Assembly (NCBI RefSeq): GCF_900111775.1
Contig: NZ_FOJJ01000001.1
Span: 523,355-587,354, forward strand
From: Desulfuromonas acetexigens
Lineage (GTDB): Bacteria > Desulfobacterota > Desulfuromonadia > Desulfuromonadales > Trichloromonadaceae
Length of the DNA: 64,000 nucleotides
Direction of reading: 5' to 3'
Part shown: positions 1 to 8,873 of the stretch, piece by piece
Layout of the letters: each line of letters begins with the position of its first letter
How positions within the stretch are numbered: the first letter of the stretch is position 1
Position numbers and translations under genes: made by a program
The notes under the pieces: model-generated
What the model saw: only the letters and a program-made list of their open reading frames with translations
What the model was told of the DNA's origin: nothing
Databases searched by the model: none

Positions 1-172
1 TGCCGCCACCGATCACCAGCGCCACCTGGGTGCCCAAGGCCGTGACCTCACGGATTTCCTCCGCAATCCCGACGATGACATCGGGATCAATGCCGTAGCC
101 TTGATTGCCGGCCAAGGCTTCGCCGCTAAGCTTAAGTAGAATTCTTCGATATACCGGTTTTGCGTCGTTCAT
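1..172 (-). CDS. pyrH: UMP kinase, N-terminal part (cut by window edge)
   Basis: Reading leftwards from an ATG at 172, the first 57 codons encode an N-terminus beginning [20 protein letters not shown] and running to LVIGGG. The KLSGEAL and VIGGG motifs are the nucleotide-binding start of bacterial UMP kinase, which converts UMP to UDP. A GGAG lies about 8 bases before the ATG. It follows tsf on the same strand, the usual rpsB-tsf-pyrH order. The rest of the gene is outside the window. Confidence 0.93.
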   Translation of the reverse strand, partial: MNDAKPVYRRILLKLSGEALAGNQGYGIDPDVIVGIAEEIREVTALGTQVALVIGGG

Positions 173-184
173 TGCTTCTCCGCC

Positions 185-208
185 AGGCCCCCCCAAAAAA
201 GGGGGCCT
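185..208 (-). terminator. stem-loop between tsf and pyrH
   Basis: An AGGCCCCC / GGGGGCCT inverted repeat with an A-rich (U-rich on the transcript) loop lies between the tsf stop and the pyrH start. There is no T-run after it on the minus strand, so it may be a processing or attenuation hairpin and not a strong terminator. Confidence 0.4.
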
Positions 209-225
209 TATAGAGTAGTGTGGTA

Positions 226-1140
226 TTACTTGACGAGTGAGGCAACTTCCGAGGCGAAATCGTCTTCTTTTTTCTCGATGCCTTCACCCAACTGGAAACG
301 GGCGAAACGGGTAAGCTTAACCGGAGCACCGATCTCCTTAGCGAGAGCCTCGACCACCTTGGTGACCTTATGATCGGGATCGATGACATAGGCCTGCTCA
401 AGGAGGCAGACCTCTCCGAAGAACTTGTTGATCTGGCCATCGAGAATCTTCTCGACCAGGTGATCAGGCTTGCCGCTCTCCTTGGCCTTGACGCGCATAA
501 TCTCTTTTTCCCGGTCGACAACCTCGGCAGGAACTTCCTGACGGTCAAGAAACTGAGGATTGGCAGCGGCCACATGCATAGCCAGCTGTCGCGCCAGAGT
601 CAGTACTCGCTCGTCATCTTCCTTGGCGGTAGCGAGCTCAACCAGCACGCCGATCTTGCCGCCAGCATGAACATAGGAAGTCACCACGCCGGCGTCAACA
701 GCAAAACGGGCAAAGCGCCGCACGTTGATATTCTCACCAATGGTGGCGATCTGGTGAGTCTGCTCCTCGGCGACAGTGCGGCCAGTACCGGGAAACGCCA
801 CGGCCATCAAAGACTCGAGGTCCTTCGGAGCATGGTCGATAACGGCCTCGGCCACTCCGGCAGAAAAAGCCTGAAAAGCGGTGTTCTTGGCCACGAAATC
901 GGTCTCGGCATTAACTTCAGCAATCGCACCAATCCGGCCCTGGCCGGCAGCGGTCACCATTCCCTCGGCAGCAACCCGGCCCGCCTTCTTAGCCGCGGCA
1001 GAGAGGCCTTTTTTCCGCAGGTAGTCGATCGCCGTTTCTATATCCCCGCCGGTTTCGGTCAGAGCTTTTTTGCAATCCATCATGCCGGCGCCAGTTTTGG
1101 CGCGCAGTTCCGATACCATCGATGCTGTAATCTGTGCCAC
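226..1140 (-). CDS. tsf: Elongation factor Ts
   Basis: EF-Ts, the cytoplasmic guanine-nucleotide exchange factor that regenerates EF-Tu-GTP. The N-terminus ([13 protein letters not shown], then [12 protein letters not shown]) is the EF-Ts UBA-like domain and EF-Tu contact. The core signature with TDFVAKN is present near residue 80. I place the start at the GTG at 1140: a GGAGG sits 7 to 8 bases upstream and the protein then aligns with the family start. A TTG two codons earlier lies too close to that Shine-Dalgarno. The protein is about 304 residues, slightly longer than the E. coli protein. It is in an operon with rpsB upstream and pyrH downstream. Confidence 0.95.
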   Translation of the reverse strand: MAQITASMVSELRAKTGAGMMDCKKALTETGGDIETAIDYLRKKGLSAAAKKAGRVAAEGMVTAAGQGRIGAIAEVNAETDFVAKNTAFQAFSAGVAEAVIDHAPKDLESLMAVAFPGTGRTVAEEQTHQIATIGENINVRRFARFAVDAGVVTSYVHAGGKIGVLVELATAKEDDERVLTLARQLAMHVAAANPQFLDRQEVPAEVVDREKEIMRVKAKESGKPDHLVEKILDGQINKFFGEVCLLEQAYVIDPDHKVTKVVEALAKEIGAPVKLTRFARFQLGEGIEKKEDDFASEVASLVK

Positions 1141-1221
1141 GGACAATCCTCCAGCAACCTGCCCGCAAACCGGGCAGATAAGATTCAGGTTAGTTAATAC
1201 AAAAATTATCGATCAATCTTT

Positions 1222-1249
1222 AAAAAAGCGCCCCTGGGGGCGCTTTTTT
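1222..1249 (-). terminator. rpsB-tsf intergenic terminator/attenuator
   Basis: A GCGCCCC-TG-GGGGCGC stem is flanked by A6 on one side and T6 on the other, so it can act as an intrinsic terminator in either direction. In the minus direction it lies just after rpsB and before tsf, where partial termination is common in this operon. Confidence 0.75.
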
Positions 1250-1271
1250 ATTGATCTTGCCGAGTAGAAAA

Positions 1272-2039
1272 TCAGGCCTCGGCCGACTGCTCGGCCACAG
1301 TTTCCACCGCTTCGACCTGATCGGCCCCTTCGGAGTCGGTGCGGATAGTATTTTCGCGAGCCTGGCTGCCTTCAATGCAGGCCTCCGCCATCTTCGAGGC
1401 AAAGAGGCGAATGGCGCGAATGGCATCATCGTTACCAGGAATAATGTAATCAATATCATCGGGATCGCAGTTGGTATCGACTACCGCCACCACAGGGATG
1501 CCCAACTTACGGGCTTCCTTGACGGCAATCGTCTCTTTCTTGGGATCGATGACGAAAATGGCGCCGGGAAGCTTGGTCATATTCTTGATCCCGCCAAGGC
1601 TTTTTTCCAGCTTGGCGCGCTCACGCTCCAACTGCAGCGCCTCTTTCTTGGTGATCAGATCATAGGTCCCGTCTTGGGACATAGCCTCGATCTTCTTGAG
1701 ACGATCAATGCTCCCCTTGATGGTGGAAAAATTGGTCAGCATGCCGCCGAGCCAACGGTTATTAACAAAGTATTGGCCGGCGCGCAGGGTCTCTTCCATG
1801 ATGGCGTCCTGAGCTTGCTTCTTGGTCCCGACAAAGAGGATCTTGTCGCCATTCTCGACGGTCTGCTTGATAAACTCTTGAGCGGTCCGAAAATAACGGA
1901 CGGTCTTCTGCAGGTCGATAATGTAGATGCCATTTCTAGCGCCGAAGATATAAGGCTTCATCTTCGGATTCCAGCGTTTAGTCTGATGTCCGAAATGGAC
2001 ACCGGCTTCCAACAGTTGTTTCATGGTGATCTGAGCCAT
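1272..2039 (-). CDS. rpsB: 30S ribosomal protein S2
   Basis: Small-subunit ribosomal protein S2, about 255 residues and of normal size. The conserved start [19 protein letters not shown] and the [17 protein letters not shown] segment identify it. The open frame extends 28 codons further upstream, but an AAGGAG about 10 bases before the ATG at 2039 and family alignment fix the start there. It is the first gene of the rpsB-tsf-pyrH operon and is divergent from lptF. An acidic C-terminal tail ([17 protein letters not shown]) is typical of longer S2 forms. Confidence 0.96.
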   Translation of the reverse strand: MAQITMKQLLEAGVHFGHQTKRWNPKMKPYIFGARNGIYIIDLQKTVRYFRTAQEFIKQTVENGDKILFVGTKKQAQDAIMEETLRAGQYFVNNRWLGGMLTNFSTIKGSIDRLKKIEAMSQDGTYDLITKKEALQLERERAKLEKSLGGIKNMTKLPGAIFVIDPKKETIAVKEARKLGIPVVAVVDTNCDPDDIDYIIPGNDDAIRAIRLFASKMAEACIEGSQARENTIRTDSEGADQVEAVETVAEQSAEA

Positions 2040-2169
2040 GGGGACTACTCCTTCTTTTCCGTGGTTGAGTTCCTCCGCCTCCATCTTTCCCGCCGGATTT
2101 TCCGCCACCATTTGGCGAAACACCGTCCGGCAGGTCCGGAAGCGTGCGTGATTTTTCGGACAACGGGTT

Positions 2170-2199
2170 TCTATAGCACGCCTTTTACTTTTGGATCAA
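2170..2199 (-). promoter_or_regulatory. predicted sigma70 promoter for rpsB
   Basis: On the minus strand TTGATC (-35), an 18-base spacer and TATAGA (-10) lie about 130 bases upstream of the rpsB start, in the gap shared with the divergent lptF gene. This is a match by eye only. Confidence 0.5.
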
Positions 2200-2222
2200 G
2201 CAAAAAAACGCCTCAAATCTGG

Positions 2223-2251
2223 TTTACAAGCGTCCCCTGTTGGTCTAATAT
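2223..2251 (+). promoter_or_regulatory. predicted sigma70 promoter for lptF
   Basis: TTTACA, 17 bases, TAATAT: a close match to the housekeeping consensus with optimal spacing. The -10 ends only 8 bases before the lptF ATG, so the predicted transcript would have a leader of about 2 bases. Confidence 0.6.
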
Positions 2252-2259
2252 CCGCAGCC

Positions 2260-3429
2260 ATGTCCATCAGGAGAATTCATCGCTATATCGCCAGGGAGAT
2301 CGGAGTCCCCACCCTTCTTGCCTTGGTCGTCTTCACTTTCGTGCTGCTCATGGGGCGCATCCTCAAGTTGATGGAACTGGTCATCAACAAAGGGGTTCCT
2401 GCCATTGAGATCCTTCAGCTTTTTTCCTATCTGATCCCTACTTTTCTGGTCATCACTCTACCCCTCGCTTTTCTGCTCGGGGTAATGCTCGGATTCGGGC
2501 GCCTTTCTTCGGACAGCGAAATCATCGCTCTCAAGGCCTCTGGCGTCAGCCTCTATTATATGTTCAAGCCAGTATTGGCCCTGGCCGTGCTCACCGCCCT
2601 GTTGACCGCGTTGCTCACCCTCGTCTTGGGTCCGGCCGGAAACCGGGCCTTTCGTGAACAGATTTTCAACATCGCTGCCAAACGAGCCAATGTCGGCATT
2701 CAACCCCATGTCTTCAACGCCGAATTCGATGATTTGGTGCTGTATGTCGACGATGAGGACGAAGAAAATAACATTTTTAAAGGGGTGATGATTTCTGACC
2801 AAAGAACCGGGTCGAGTCCATCGATCATTTTCGCTCAGCAGGGCAGAATTTTTTCCGACCCCGAAGCCCTGACCCTCACCCTGCGCATCGAAAATGGCGC
2901 CATTCATCGCGCCACGCCGGGCAAGGAAGCCGATCAGATCATCCGTTTTTCTACCTACGACGTGAACCTGAATATGGGACAACAACTGGAGCAAGCAGAA
3001 AAACGACCGCCGAAACCGGCAGAGATACGCTCCCGTGAACTCGCCAAAACCCTGTTCCCCGATTCCGGCAACAAGCCGGAGAACCCCAAACTGGCCATCG
3101 AGTTTCACAGTCGACTGATATTCCCCCTGGCCCCCCTCCTCTTTGCCCTGATTGGAGTACCCTTGGGGGTGCATGCCCAGCGTTCCGGCCGTAGCGGCAA
3201 CTTCTCCATCGCGTTGTTCGTCTTCCTCAGCTATTACCTCTCCCTCTCCCTAGCTGAAACCCTGGTGGTCGAATCGGGCTTTCCTGCCGCTTTCAGCCTC
3301 TGGTTTCCCAGCCTGCTCTTTTTCATCGGCGGACTCATCCTCTTCCATCGCGCCGCTCAGGAACGGCGACTGTCCCTCTGGGATCAGGTCCTTTCCCTGT
3401 GGAAGGGGCGCAAGGGGGGCGGGACATGA
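2260..3429 (+). CDS. lptF: LPS export permease LptF
   Basis: Inner-membrane permease of the LptB2FG ABC transporter, which extracts LPS from the inner membrane and feeds the periplasmic Lpt bridge. The protein (about 389 residues) has the YjgP/YjgQ layout: three N-terminal membrane helices (IGVPTLLALVVFTF onwards), a periplasmic beta-jellyroll centre (about residues 130-280), and three C-terminal helices. I chose the ATG that gives MSIRRIHRYIAREIG, the family start; upstream in-frame codons give a non-conserved extension. No Shine-Dalgarno is obvious. It overlaps lptG by ATGA. The partners LptA, LptB and LptC are encoded at 20.3-22.1 kb. Confidence 0.93.
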   Translation: MSIRRIHRYIAREIGVPTLLALVVFTFVLLMGRILKLMELVINKGVPAIEILQLFSYLIPTFLVITLPLAFLLGVMLGFGRLSSDSEIIALKASGVSLYYMFKPVLALAVLTALLTALLTLVLGPAGNRAFREQIFNIAAKRANVGIQPHVFNAEFDDLVLYVDDEDEENNIFKGVMISDQRTGSSPSIIFAQQGRIFSDPEALTLTLRIENGAIHRATPGKEADQIIRFSTYDVNLNMGQQLEQAEKRPPKPAEIRSRELAKTLFPDSGNKPENPKLAIEFHSRLIFPLAPLLFALIGVPLGVHAQRSGRSGNFSIALFVFLSYYLSLSLAETLVVESGFPAAFSLWFPSLLFFIGGLILFHRAAQERRLSLWDQVLSLWKGRKGGGT

Positions 3430-4508
3430 GCATTCTCCATCGCTACATTCTTCATTTTTTCACCCGCCTGCTCCTTCTGTCCCTGGGCGCTTTCGCCGGC
3501 ATTTTTCTGCTGGTCGACTTTCTGGAAAAGGTTGACGACTTTCTGGAACATGGCGCGGCGATTTCCCTTTACGTTCTCTATCTGCTCAACATGCTTCCGG
3601 TCGCCGTGGCTCAGGTCATTCCCTTGGCGACCCTGCTTGCCGCCTTTGGCACCCTGGGGGGCCTGTCGAAAAGCAACGAGTTGACCGCCATGCGCGGGGG
3701 GGGCATCAGCATCTGGAAGATCACTCTACCGCTGCTGATCTCAGGCCTGCTCCTTTCCGCCGGGCTCTTTTTCGTGAATGAGTTTCTGATTCCCGTCAAC
3801 CAGAAGAAAATTCACTACATTCTGCAAAACGAACTGCGCGGCAAGCAGGAAATTCTCTTCAAGCGGGATAATATCTGGTTTCGCGAAGACGGAACCATCT
3901 ACCATGTTCGCCAGTCGCAACCGGAAAACAATCGTCTACTCGGCGTGACCATCCTCGAATTCGATGAGCAATTCCATCTGATCAGCCGCCAGGACGCCCC
4001 CCTCGCCCGATTCGAGGAGGGAGTGTGGATCTTCGAAGACCTCGTCAGTTATCGTTACGACCCCGACACCAGCATGATTGTCGAACGGTTGAGATTTCCC
4101 CAAAAGTCGCTGGAGTTGGCGAAAAAGCCCGAAGACTTTACGGAAACCTTCTACAAAGCAGAACAGCTTGGTTTTTTCGAGTTACGCAGCCTGGTCGAAA
4201 AAATGAAAAACGAGGGGTACAATCCCCGAAATTATCAGGTCGATATGCACGCCCGCCTGGCCTATCCTTTCACCTGCCTGACCATGACCATGCTCGGAAT
4301 TCCCTTTGCCCTGCGTAAAGGTCGCTCCGCCAGCCTAGCTGTCGGCGTGACCCTTTCGGTAGCCGTCGGCGTGGTCTTTTTCATCCTCCAGACCCTGCTC
4401 ACCACCCTCGGCTACTCAGCAGTCATTCCTCCTTTCATCGCCGCCTGGTCGGCGCTGCTGATCTTCTCCCTGCTGGCGGTCTGGCTGCTCCTTTCGACCC
4501 GGGATTAG
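3426..4508 (+). CDS. lptG: LPS export permease LptG
   Basis: Second permease subunit of LptB2FG, about 360 residues. It shows the same 3+3 helix arrangement around a periplasmic jellyroll domain, with the conserved LSKSNELTAMRGGGIS coupling-helix region at about residues 80-100, which contacts LptB. The start overlaps the lptF stop (ATGA), with a G-rich Shine-Dalgarno before it, so the two are translationally coupled. A group II intron inserted in the opposite orientation begins only about 16 bases after the stop codon, so the gene is intact but has lost any original downstream context. Confidence 0.93.
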   Translation: MSILHRYILHFFTRLLLLSLGAFAGIFLLVDFLEKVDDFLEHGAAISLYVLYLLNMLPVAVAQVIPLATLLAAFGTLGGLSKSNELTAMRGGGISIWKITLPLLISGLLLSAGLFFVNEFLIPVNQKKIHYILQNELRGKQEILFKRDNIWFREDGTIYHVRQSQPENNRLLGVTILEFDEQFHLISRQDAPLARFEEGVWIFEDLVSYRYDPDTSMIVERLRFPQKSLELAKKPEDFTETFYKAEQLGFFELRSLVEKMKNEGYNPRNYQVDMHARLAYPFTCLTMTMLGIPFALRKGRSASLAVGVTLSVAVGVVFFILQTLLTTLGYSAVIPPFIAAWSALLIFSLLAVWLLLSTRD

Positions 4509-4523
4509 CCTCAAGAATTTCCC

Positions 4524-6452
4524 ATCGGGTAGGAGGCGGGGTTGCCCCCGCCGTCCTCCCACACCACCGTGCGTACGGTTCCGTACACGGCGGTTCACGT
4601 GGCGTTCTGAAAGCGTCGGAGTTGGTCACTTAACGACACCAACCCCGCTTTGTCGAAGTAAGATTTCCGGAATGCGTAGTTCATGTGCGAGGCTCCTGAG
4701 TTCCACCAGGGGCCTCGCCCGTTTGTGGCGGATTTCCAAGCCACCGGCTCCGGTAGTCCCCTCTGCATCAGTTTCCTGGCTCGGGTGTAGGGCCGTTTCC
4801 ACTGGCGCCATAGAATGCAGCGCAGTTTGCGCCTGACCCATCCATCCAGATCTTCGAAGATCCCTTTGACCTCCGCCAGGCGGAAATAGGCGATCCATCC
4901 GCGAAGCTTCGGTTTGCTCTCCTCGATGACCCGTTGCAGGCTTCTTCCCCTGCCCCGCCGAAAGATCCGGCGCAATCCAGCTTTGAGACGTTCGACCGAC
5001 GAATCCGACACTTTGATGCGCGGATTCTTGTGCCACGTCATGCTGTAGCCCAGAAAGGTTCGATTCCAGGGACGATCAACGGCGCTTTTGGCGACGTTGA
5101 CCTTGAGCTTGAGCCGCCCTTCGAGGAACTGGGTCATTGAGGCCATCACCCGCTCGGCGGCGCGCCGACTTTGCACATAGACGTTGCAATCGTCGGCAAA
5201 CCGGCAGAAGGCATGACCTCGTTTTTCCAACTCCTTATCCAACTCGTCGAGCAGGATATTCGACAGCAAAGGGGAAAGAGGGCCGCCTTGAGGCGTCCCT
5301 TCGGCTCGCTGCGAAACAATCCCGCCTTCGAGCATCCCGGCCTGCAGGTAGCGGCGAACAAGTCGCAACACCTGCCGATCCTTGACCTTGCGGGCGATTC
5401 GCGACATCAGGATGTCGTGGTTTACCCGGTCAAAGAACTTTTCCAGATCCACATCCACCACCCAGCGTCGCCCGCCGGCGACATACCTGCGAGCGGCCTG
5501 AATGGCTTGGTGGGCACTCCGTTCGGGCCGAAACCCGTACGAGTGTTCGGAGAAATCCGGATCGAACAACGGCATCAGCACCTGATACAGGGCCTGCTGG
5601 ATGAGCCGGTCCATGACCGTGGGGATGCCGAGCATGCGCACCCCACCTCCGGGCTTGGGGATTTCCACCTTGCGCACCGGTTGGGGCAGGTAACGCCCCT
5701 CCAGCAGTTCTTCTCTGATGCGCGGCCAGCATTCCATCAGGTGCGCCTTCAGTTCGTCCACCGTCATCGTATCGATGCCGGGAGCTCCCTGGTTGGACCT
5801 CACCCGATGATAGGCCGCCATCATGTTGTCGCGGTCGACAACCTCCTCCATCAACCGCGTTCGCGCTTCCGTCCAGGACGATTCTTTCGTTGCCGTGACG
5901 TTTGACGCACCCATGGCGTACTCTCGCGACTTCCGGTCGCTACCCTCGGCCGTGGCCCGGGGCATCGCAACCCCAGCTTCTGCGTCTCCATACATCATCG
6001 AAATTCAAGGCTCCTGTCCGACGCCTCGTGTTCGGTCCTTCACTGGGCGGTTACTCCAGCTAGTACGACCTCGGCTGACTTCTGCCAATCCATCCCGACG
6101 CCTTGCGACGTCGGTAGCACGAGGCAGATTGACAGACCTCCCAGGGTAATGCGCGTGACCTTCCTCCCATATACCCGCCGCATCTACAGCCCCACCCTCC
6201 CGGATGACTATCGGGCTTTGAAGATATTGGCCTTCTCGCCCGGATGGGACTGCCTCGTATGCGATTCCTGTTCGTCGGGCCGGGATTTTGCCTGCGGCTT
6301 CCTTCAGATCCCACCTCACGATGGACACCCTTGCCGTTCGGCTAGCGGTTCCCGTCATCAGGGTCCGCAGGGGACTTGCACCCCCAAGTCAACGATTGAC
6401 CACCACGATCAATCATCTGGTGCTTGCGCACCACGCGCCATGCCTGGCGCAC
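4524..6452 (-). mobile_element. Group II intron (class C-like), complete
   Basis: A retroelement of about 1.93 kb on the minus strand. The 5' end reads GTGCGCC, the group II start signature, at 6452. The 3' end reads CTACCCGAT at 4524, preceded by a domain V hairpin near 4566-4597 and a GC-rich domain VI hairpin. It encodes a reverse transcriptase/maturase without an endonuclease domain. The 5' junction lies only a few bases past the T-tract of the ahcY intrinsic terminator, which is the insertion preference of class C introns. About 450 bases upstream of the ORF would fold as domains I-III. The exact 3' boundary is judged from the consensus AY ending, and class C is inferred from site choice and ORF architecture. 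Confidence 0.85.
4595..5998 (-). CDS. ltrA: Group II intron reverse transcriptase/maturase
   Basis: Intron-encoded protein that aids splicing and copies intron RNA at the target site. RT blocks are clear: [14 protein letters not shown] (about 124-137), [13 protein letters not shown] (154-166), [14 protein letters not shown] (234-247) and the catalytic box [11 protein letters not shown] at about 265-275. The catalytic motif is FADD, not the usual YADD. The maturase X domain ([17 protein letters not shown] and after) follows. No HNH/CxxC endonuclease domain is seen, as in class C proteins. The largest frame is given; the ATG at 5914 ([10 protein letters not shown]) is an alternative start because the first 28 codons overlap intron RNA structure and no Shine-Dalgarno decides. 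Confidence 0.93.
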   Translation of the reverse strand: MMYGDAEAGVAMPRATAEGSDRKSREYAMGASNVTATKESSWTEARTRLMEEVVDRDNMMAAYHRVRSNQGAPGIDTMTVDELKAHLMECWPRIREELLEGRYLPQPVRKVEIPKPGGGVRMLGIPTVMDRLIQQALYQVLMPLFDPDFSEHSYGFRPERSAHQAIQAARRYVAGGRRWVVDVDLEKFFDRVNHDILMSRIARKVKDRQVLRLVRRYLQAGMLEGGIVSQRAEGTPQGGPLSPLLSNILLDELDKELEKRGHAFCRFADDCNVYVQSRRAAERVMASMTQFLEGRLKLKVNVAKSAVDRPWNRTFLGYSMTWHKNPRIKVSDSSVERLKAGLRRIFRRGRGRSLQRVIEESKPKLRGWIAYFRLAEVKGIFEDLDGWVRRKLRCILWRQWKRPYTRARKLMQRGLPEPVAWKSATNGRGPWWNSGASHMNYAFRKSYFDKAGLVSLSDQLRRFQNAT

Positions 6453-6453
6453 A

Positions 6454-6483
6454 AACAAAAAGCCCACCTTGATGAGGTGGGCT
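6454..6483 (-). terminator. ahcY intrinsic terminator (intron target)
   Basis: On the minus strand an AGCCCACCT / AGGTGGGCT stem is followed by TTTTTGTTT, 26 bases after the ahcY stop. The group II intron begins directly after this T-tract. Confidence 0.9.
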
Positions 6484-6509
6484 TTTTTTTGGGGGGAATC
6501 CCATCAGTC

Positions 6510-7970
6510 TCAGTACCGGTAATGATCGGGCTTGTACGGCCCCTCCACAGGAATGCCGAGATATTCCGCCTGTTCCTTCCGCAGGATGGTCAGGCGCGCG
6601 CCGAGTTTGCCGAGGTGAAGCCGGGCAACTTTTTCATCGAGCTGCTTGGGCAGGACGTAGACCCGGTTTTCATAGCACCCGTCGTTATTGAAGAGTTCGA
6701 TCTGGGCCATAACCTGGTTGGTGAAGCTGTTGGACATGACAAAAGAGGGATGCCCGGTGGCACAGCCGAGGTTGAGCAAGCGCCCTTCGGCCAGGACGAT
6801 GATGGCGTGGCCATCGGGGAAATACCACTGATCGACCTGATTGCCGTGCTCTTTGGGATTCTTGATATTCACCTTTTTGATTCCCGGTACCTTGGCCAGG
6901 GCCGTCATTTCGATTTCGTTGTCGAAGTGGCCGATATTACCGACGATGGCGTTATGCTTCATGCGCGTCATATGGGAAACACGGATGACATCACGATTAC
7001 CGGTCGTGGTGATGAAGAGGTCGGCCGTCTCCACCACATCCTCCAGGGTGTTAACTTCGTAGCCTTCCATGAGCGCCTGCAGAGCGCAGATCGGATCGAT
7101 TTCAGTGACGATGACCCGCGCCCCCTGGCCGCGCAGGGACTGGCAGCAGCCCTTGCCGACATCGCCGTAGCCGCAGACGACAACCACCTTGCCGGAGAGC
7201 ATGACGTCGGTGGCGCGCATGATGCCGTCGACCAGACTGTGTCGGCAGCCGTAGACGTTGTCGAATTTGCTTTTGGTGACCGAGTCGTTGACGTTCATCG
7301 CCGGGAAAGGGAGCAAACCATCCCGCTGCAACTGATAGAGACGATGCACGCCGGTGGTGGTTTCCTCGGTGACGCCGCGGATGGAGTTGCGGATTTCAAC
7401 CCAGTTGTTGCGCCGGGCGGCGATGGACTCCTGCAGACACTTGACCAACTCGACCCAGTCCTCGGGATCTTCCTGGCCCAACTCTGGCACTCCCGACTCC
7501 TGCCACTTGGCTCCTTCGAGAACCATCATGGTGGCGTCGCCGCCGTCGTCGAGGATCATGTTGGTCACCTGTCCGTCGGGCCAGGTCAAGGCCTGCTCCG
7601 TGCACCACCAGTATTCGGCCAGGGTCTCCCCCTTCCAGGCGAATACCGGAATCCCGGCCGGCTTTTCCGGCGTTCCCCCGGGACCAACCGCCACTGCGGC
7701 CGCAGCCTGATCCTGGGTGGAAAAAATGTTGCACGACGCCCAACGAACCTGAGCGCCCAACTCCACCAGAGTTTCGATCAGGACGGCGGTCTGGATGGTC
7801 ATGTGCAGCGAACCGGTAATCCGCGCACCTTTCAACGGGTGCTTGCCCCGGTATTCCTCGCGCAGGGCCATCAGTCCTGGCATTTCGACCTCGGCCAGTT
7901 CGATTTCCTTGCGCCCCAGGGTCGCCAGGTGCAAATCTTTGACTTTAAAATCCAGGTTTTTTTCACTCAT
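6510..7970 (-). CDS. ahcY: Adenosylhomocysteinase (SAH hydrolase)
   Basis: NAD-dependent cytoplasmic enzyme that reversibly splits S-adenosylhomocysteine into adenosine and homocysteine, completing the methyl cycle begun by MetK (10-11 kb). At 486 residues it is the long bacterial form. Visible motifs: [18 protein letters not shown] near the N-terminus, substrate residues around DDGGDAT, the NAD-binding GYGDVGKG, and the C-terminal KPDHYRY. The start is the ATG giving [10 protein letters not shown] with AGGAG 11 bases upstream; upstream in-frame codons are not conserved. It lies 78 bases after the lipoprotein gene. I saw no SAH riboswitch in that gap. Confidence 0.96.
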   Translation of the reverse strand: MSEKNLDFKVKDLHLATLGRKEIELAEVEMPGLMALREEYRGKHPLKGARITGSLHMTIQTAVLIETLVELGAQVRWASCNIFSTQDQAAAAVAVGPGGTPEKPAGIPVFAWKGETLAEYWWCTEQALTWPDGQVTNMILDDGGDATMMVLEGAKWQESGVPELGQEDPEDWVELVKCLQESIAARRNNWVEIRNSIRGVTEETTTGVHRLYQLQRDGLLPFPAMNVNDSVTKSKFDNVYGCRHSLVDGIMRATDVMLSGKVVVVCGYGDVGKGCCQSLRGQGARVIVTEIDPICALQALMEGYEVNTLEDVVETADLFITTTGNRDVIRVSHMTRMKHNAIVGNIGHFDNEIEMTALAKVPGIKKVNIKNPKEHGNQVDQWYFPDGHAIIVLAEGRLLNLGCATGHPSFVMSNSFTNQVMAQIELFNNDGCYENRVYVLPKQLDEKVARLHLGKLGARLTILRKEQAEYLGIPVEGPYKPDHYRY

Positions 7971-8048
7971 TACGGGTGTGACTCCTTTGTATGCGGTCGG
8001 TTGGAACAATCAAAATCATTCCGGTGATAAACGTTATTTGAGCCCCCC

Positions 8049-8780
8049 TCAGAGGGGCAATATCAGCGAGTGCAGGCGACCGGTATCGACTTCCTTGAAC
8101 TGCACCCGTACCTCGCGCGCGGAAGTCGCCTCGGCAGGGAAGAAAAGGAACCCGCGCCCCAGGGTACCGGCGGCGATACTCCGATTTTCCAGATGCTTGT
8201 TGGCCAGATCCCGGGAGATCCGTCGCCCGGCGTCGCCGGAAGTCCCCGACTGGGTTCCGCCGATCACCGCTCCGCCGGCCGCACCCAGAGCTGCCCCCTT
8301 GGCTGCGGCGGTGCCGACATTCTCTCCGGCGACAATACCGATGGCGGCACCTAGGAGCGCCCCACCAGCGGCGCCGATAAAGGATCCCTTGCCCGCGCCC
8401 TTGGCGATTTCTCCGAATTCGGAACTGGTTTCCAGACGCTCATAGGCCGTGCGGTTATCGAGCACGTTCCAGTAACGCCCCTCGCCATCGACCAGAAAGG
8501 TCTGGTCCGGCACGATCAACAGGGAATGAATCCCGAGATTGTCGATGATGACCTGCACCGGTAGAATGCCCGCACCGCGAATATCAAACCCGAAATTCTC
8601 CCGCGCCGAGGCGCTGTCGGGATAGGCCTCGGCGGCGACTTGGGCACCCGCGACCATTTGCATGCCGGAATAGGCGGTAGGCGGCTTAAAGGGAACCTCT
8701 TGGCTCTTGTAGGTGGAGCAAGCACTCAGCAACAGGACAAAGAGTAGAAGTAGCGGATATATTTTCGAAACGTAGGGCAT
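8049..8780 (-). CDS. Lipoprotein with glycine-zipper segment, unknown function
   Basis: About 243 residues. A signal sequence ends in the lipobox LLSAC, so the mature protein should be lipid-anchored. The start is the ATG with GGAGAT 6 bases upstream. The middle (about 140-185) is a Gly/Ala-rich stretch with repeated GAAGGALLGAAIG-like units, a glycine-zipper that can pack against or enter a membrane. A folded domain with VQVIIDNLG precedes it and a beta-rich tail follows. The family is not recognised by name. It lies between a glycosyltransferase and ahcY on the same strand. Confidence 0.75.
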   Translation of the reverse strand: MPYVSKIYPLLLLFVLLLSACSTYKSQEVPFKPPTAYSGMQMVAGAQVAAEAYPDSASARENFGFDIRGAGILPVQVIIDNLGIHSLLIVPDQTFLVDGEGRYWNVLDNRTAYERLETSSEFGEIAKGAGKGSFIGAAGGALLGAAIGIVAGENVGTAAAKGAALGAAGGAVIGGTQSGTSGDAGRRISRDLANKHLENRSIAAGTLGRGFLFFPAEATSAREVRVQFKEVDTGRLHSLILPL

Positions 8781-8873
8781 GGCAATCTCCTTCTCGGTTG
8801 GCATGACTATCAATGCAGTTTAACAGGTTCCCCCGCGTCGACAATGGCAAGACGGTGGATGAAGAGGGCGAAG

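Noticed and set aside
6288..8027. 579-codon plus-strand frame opposite ahcY
   Set aside because: Shadow of ahcY; it would read through the intron end and the ahcY terminator.
7971..8048. SAH riboswitch before ahcY
   Set aside because: Only 78 bases separate the genes, without the stem arrangement or conserved core expected.
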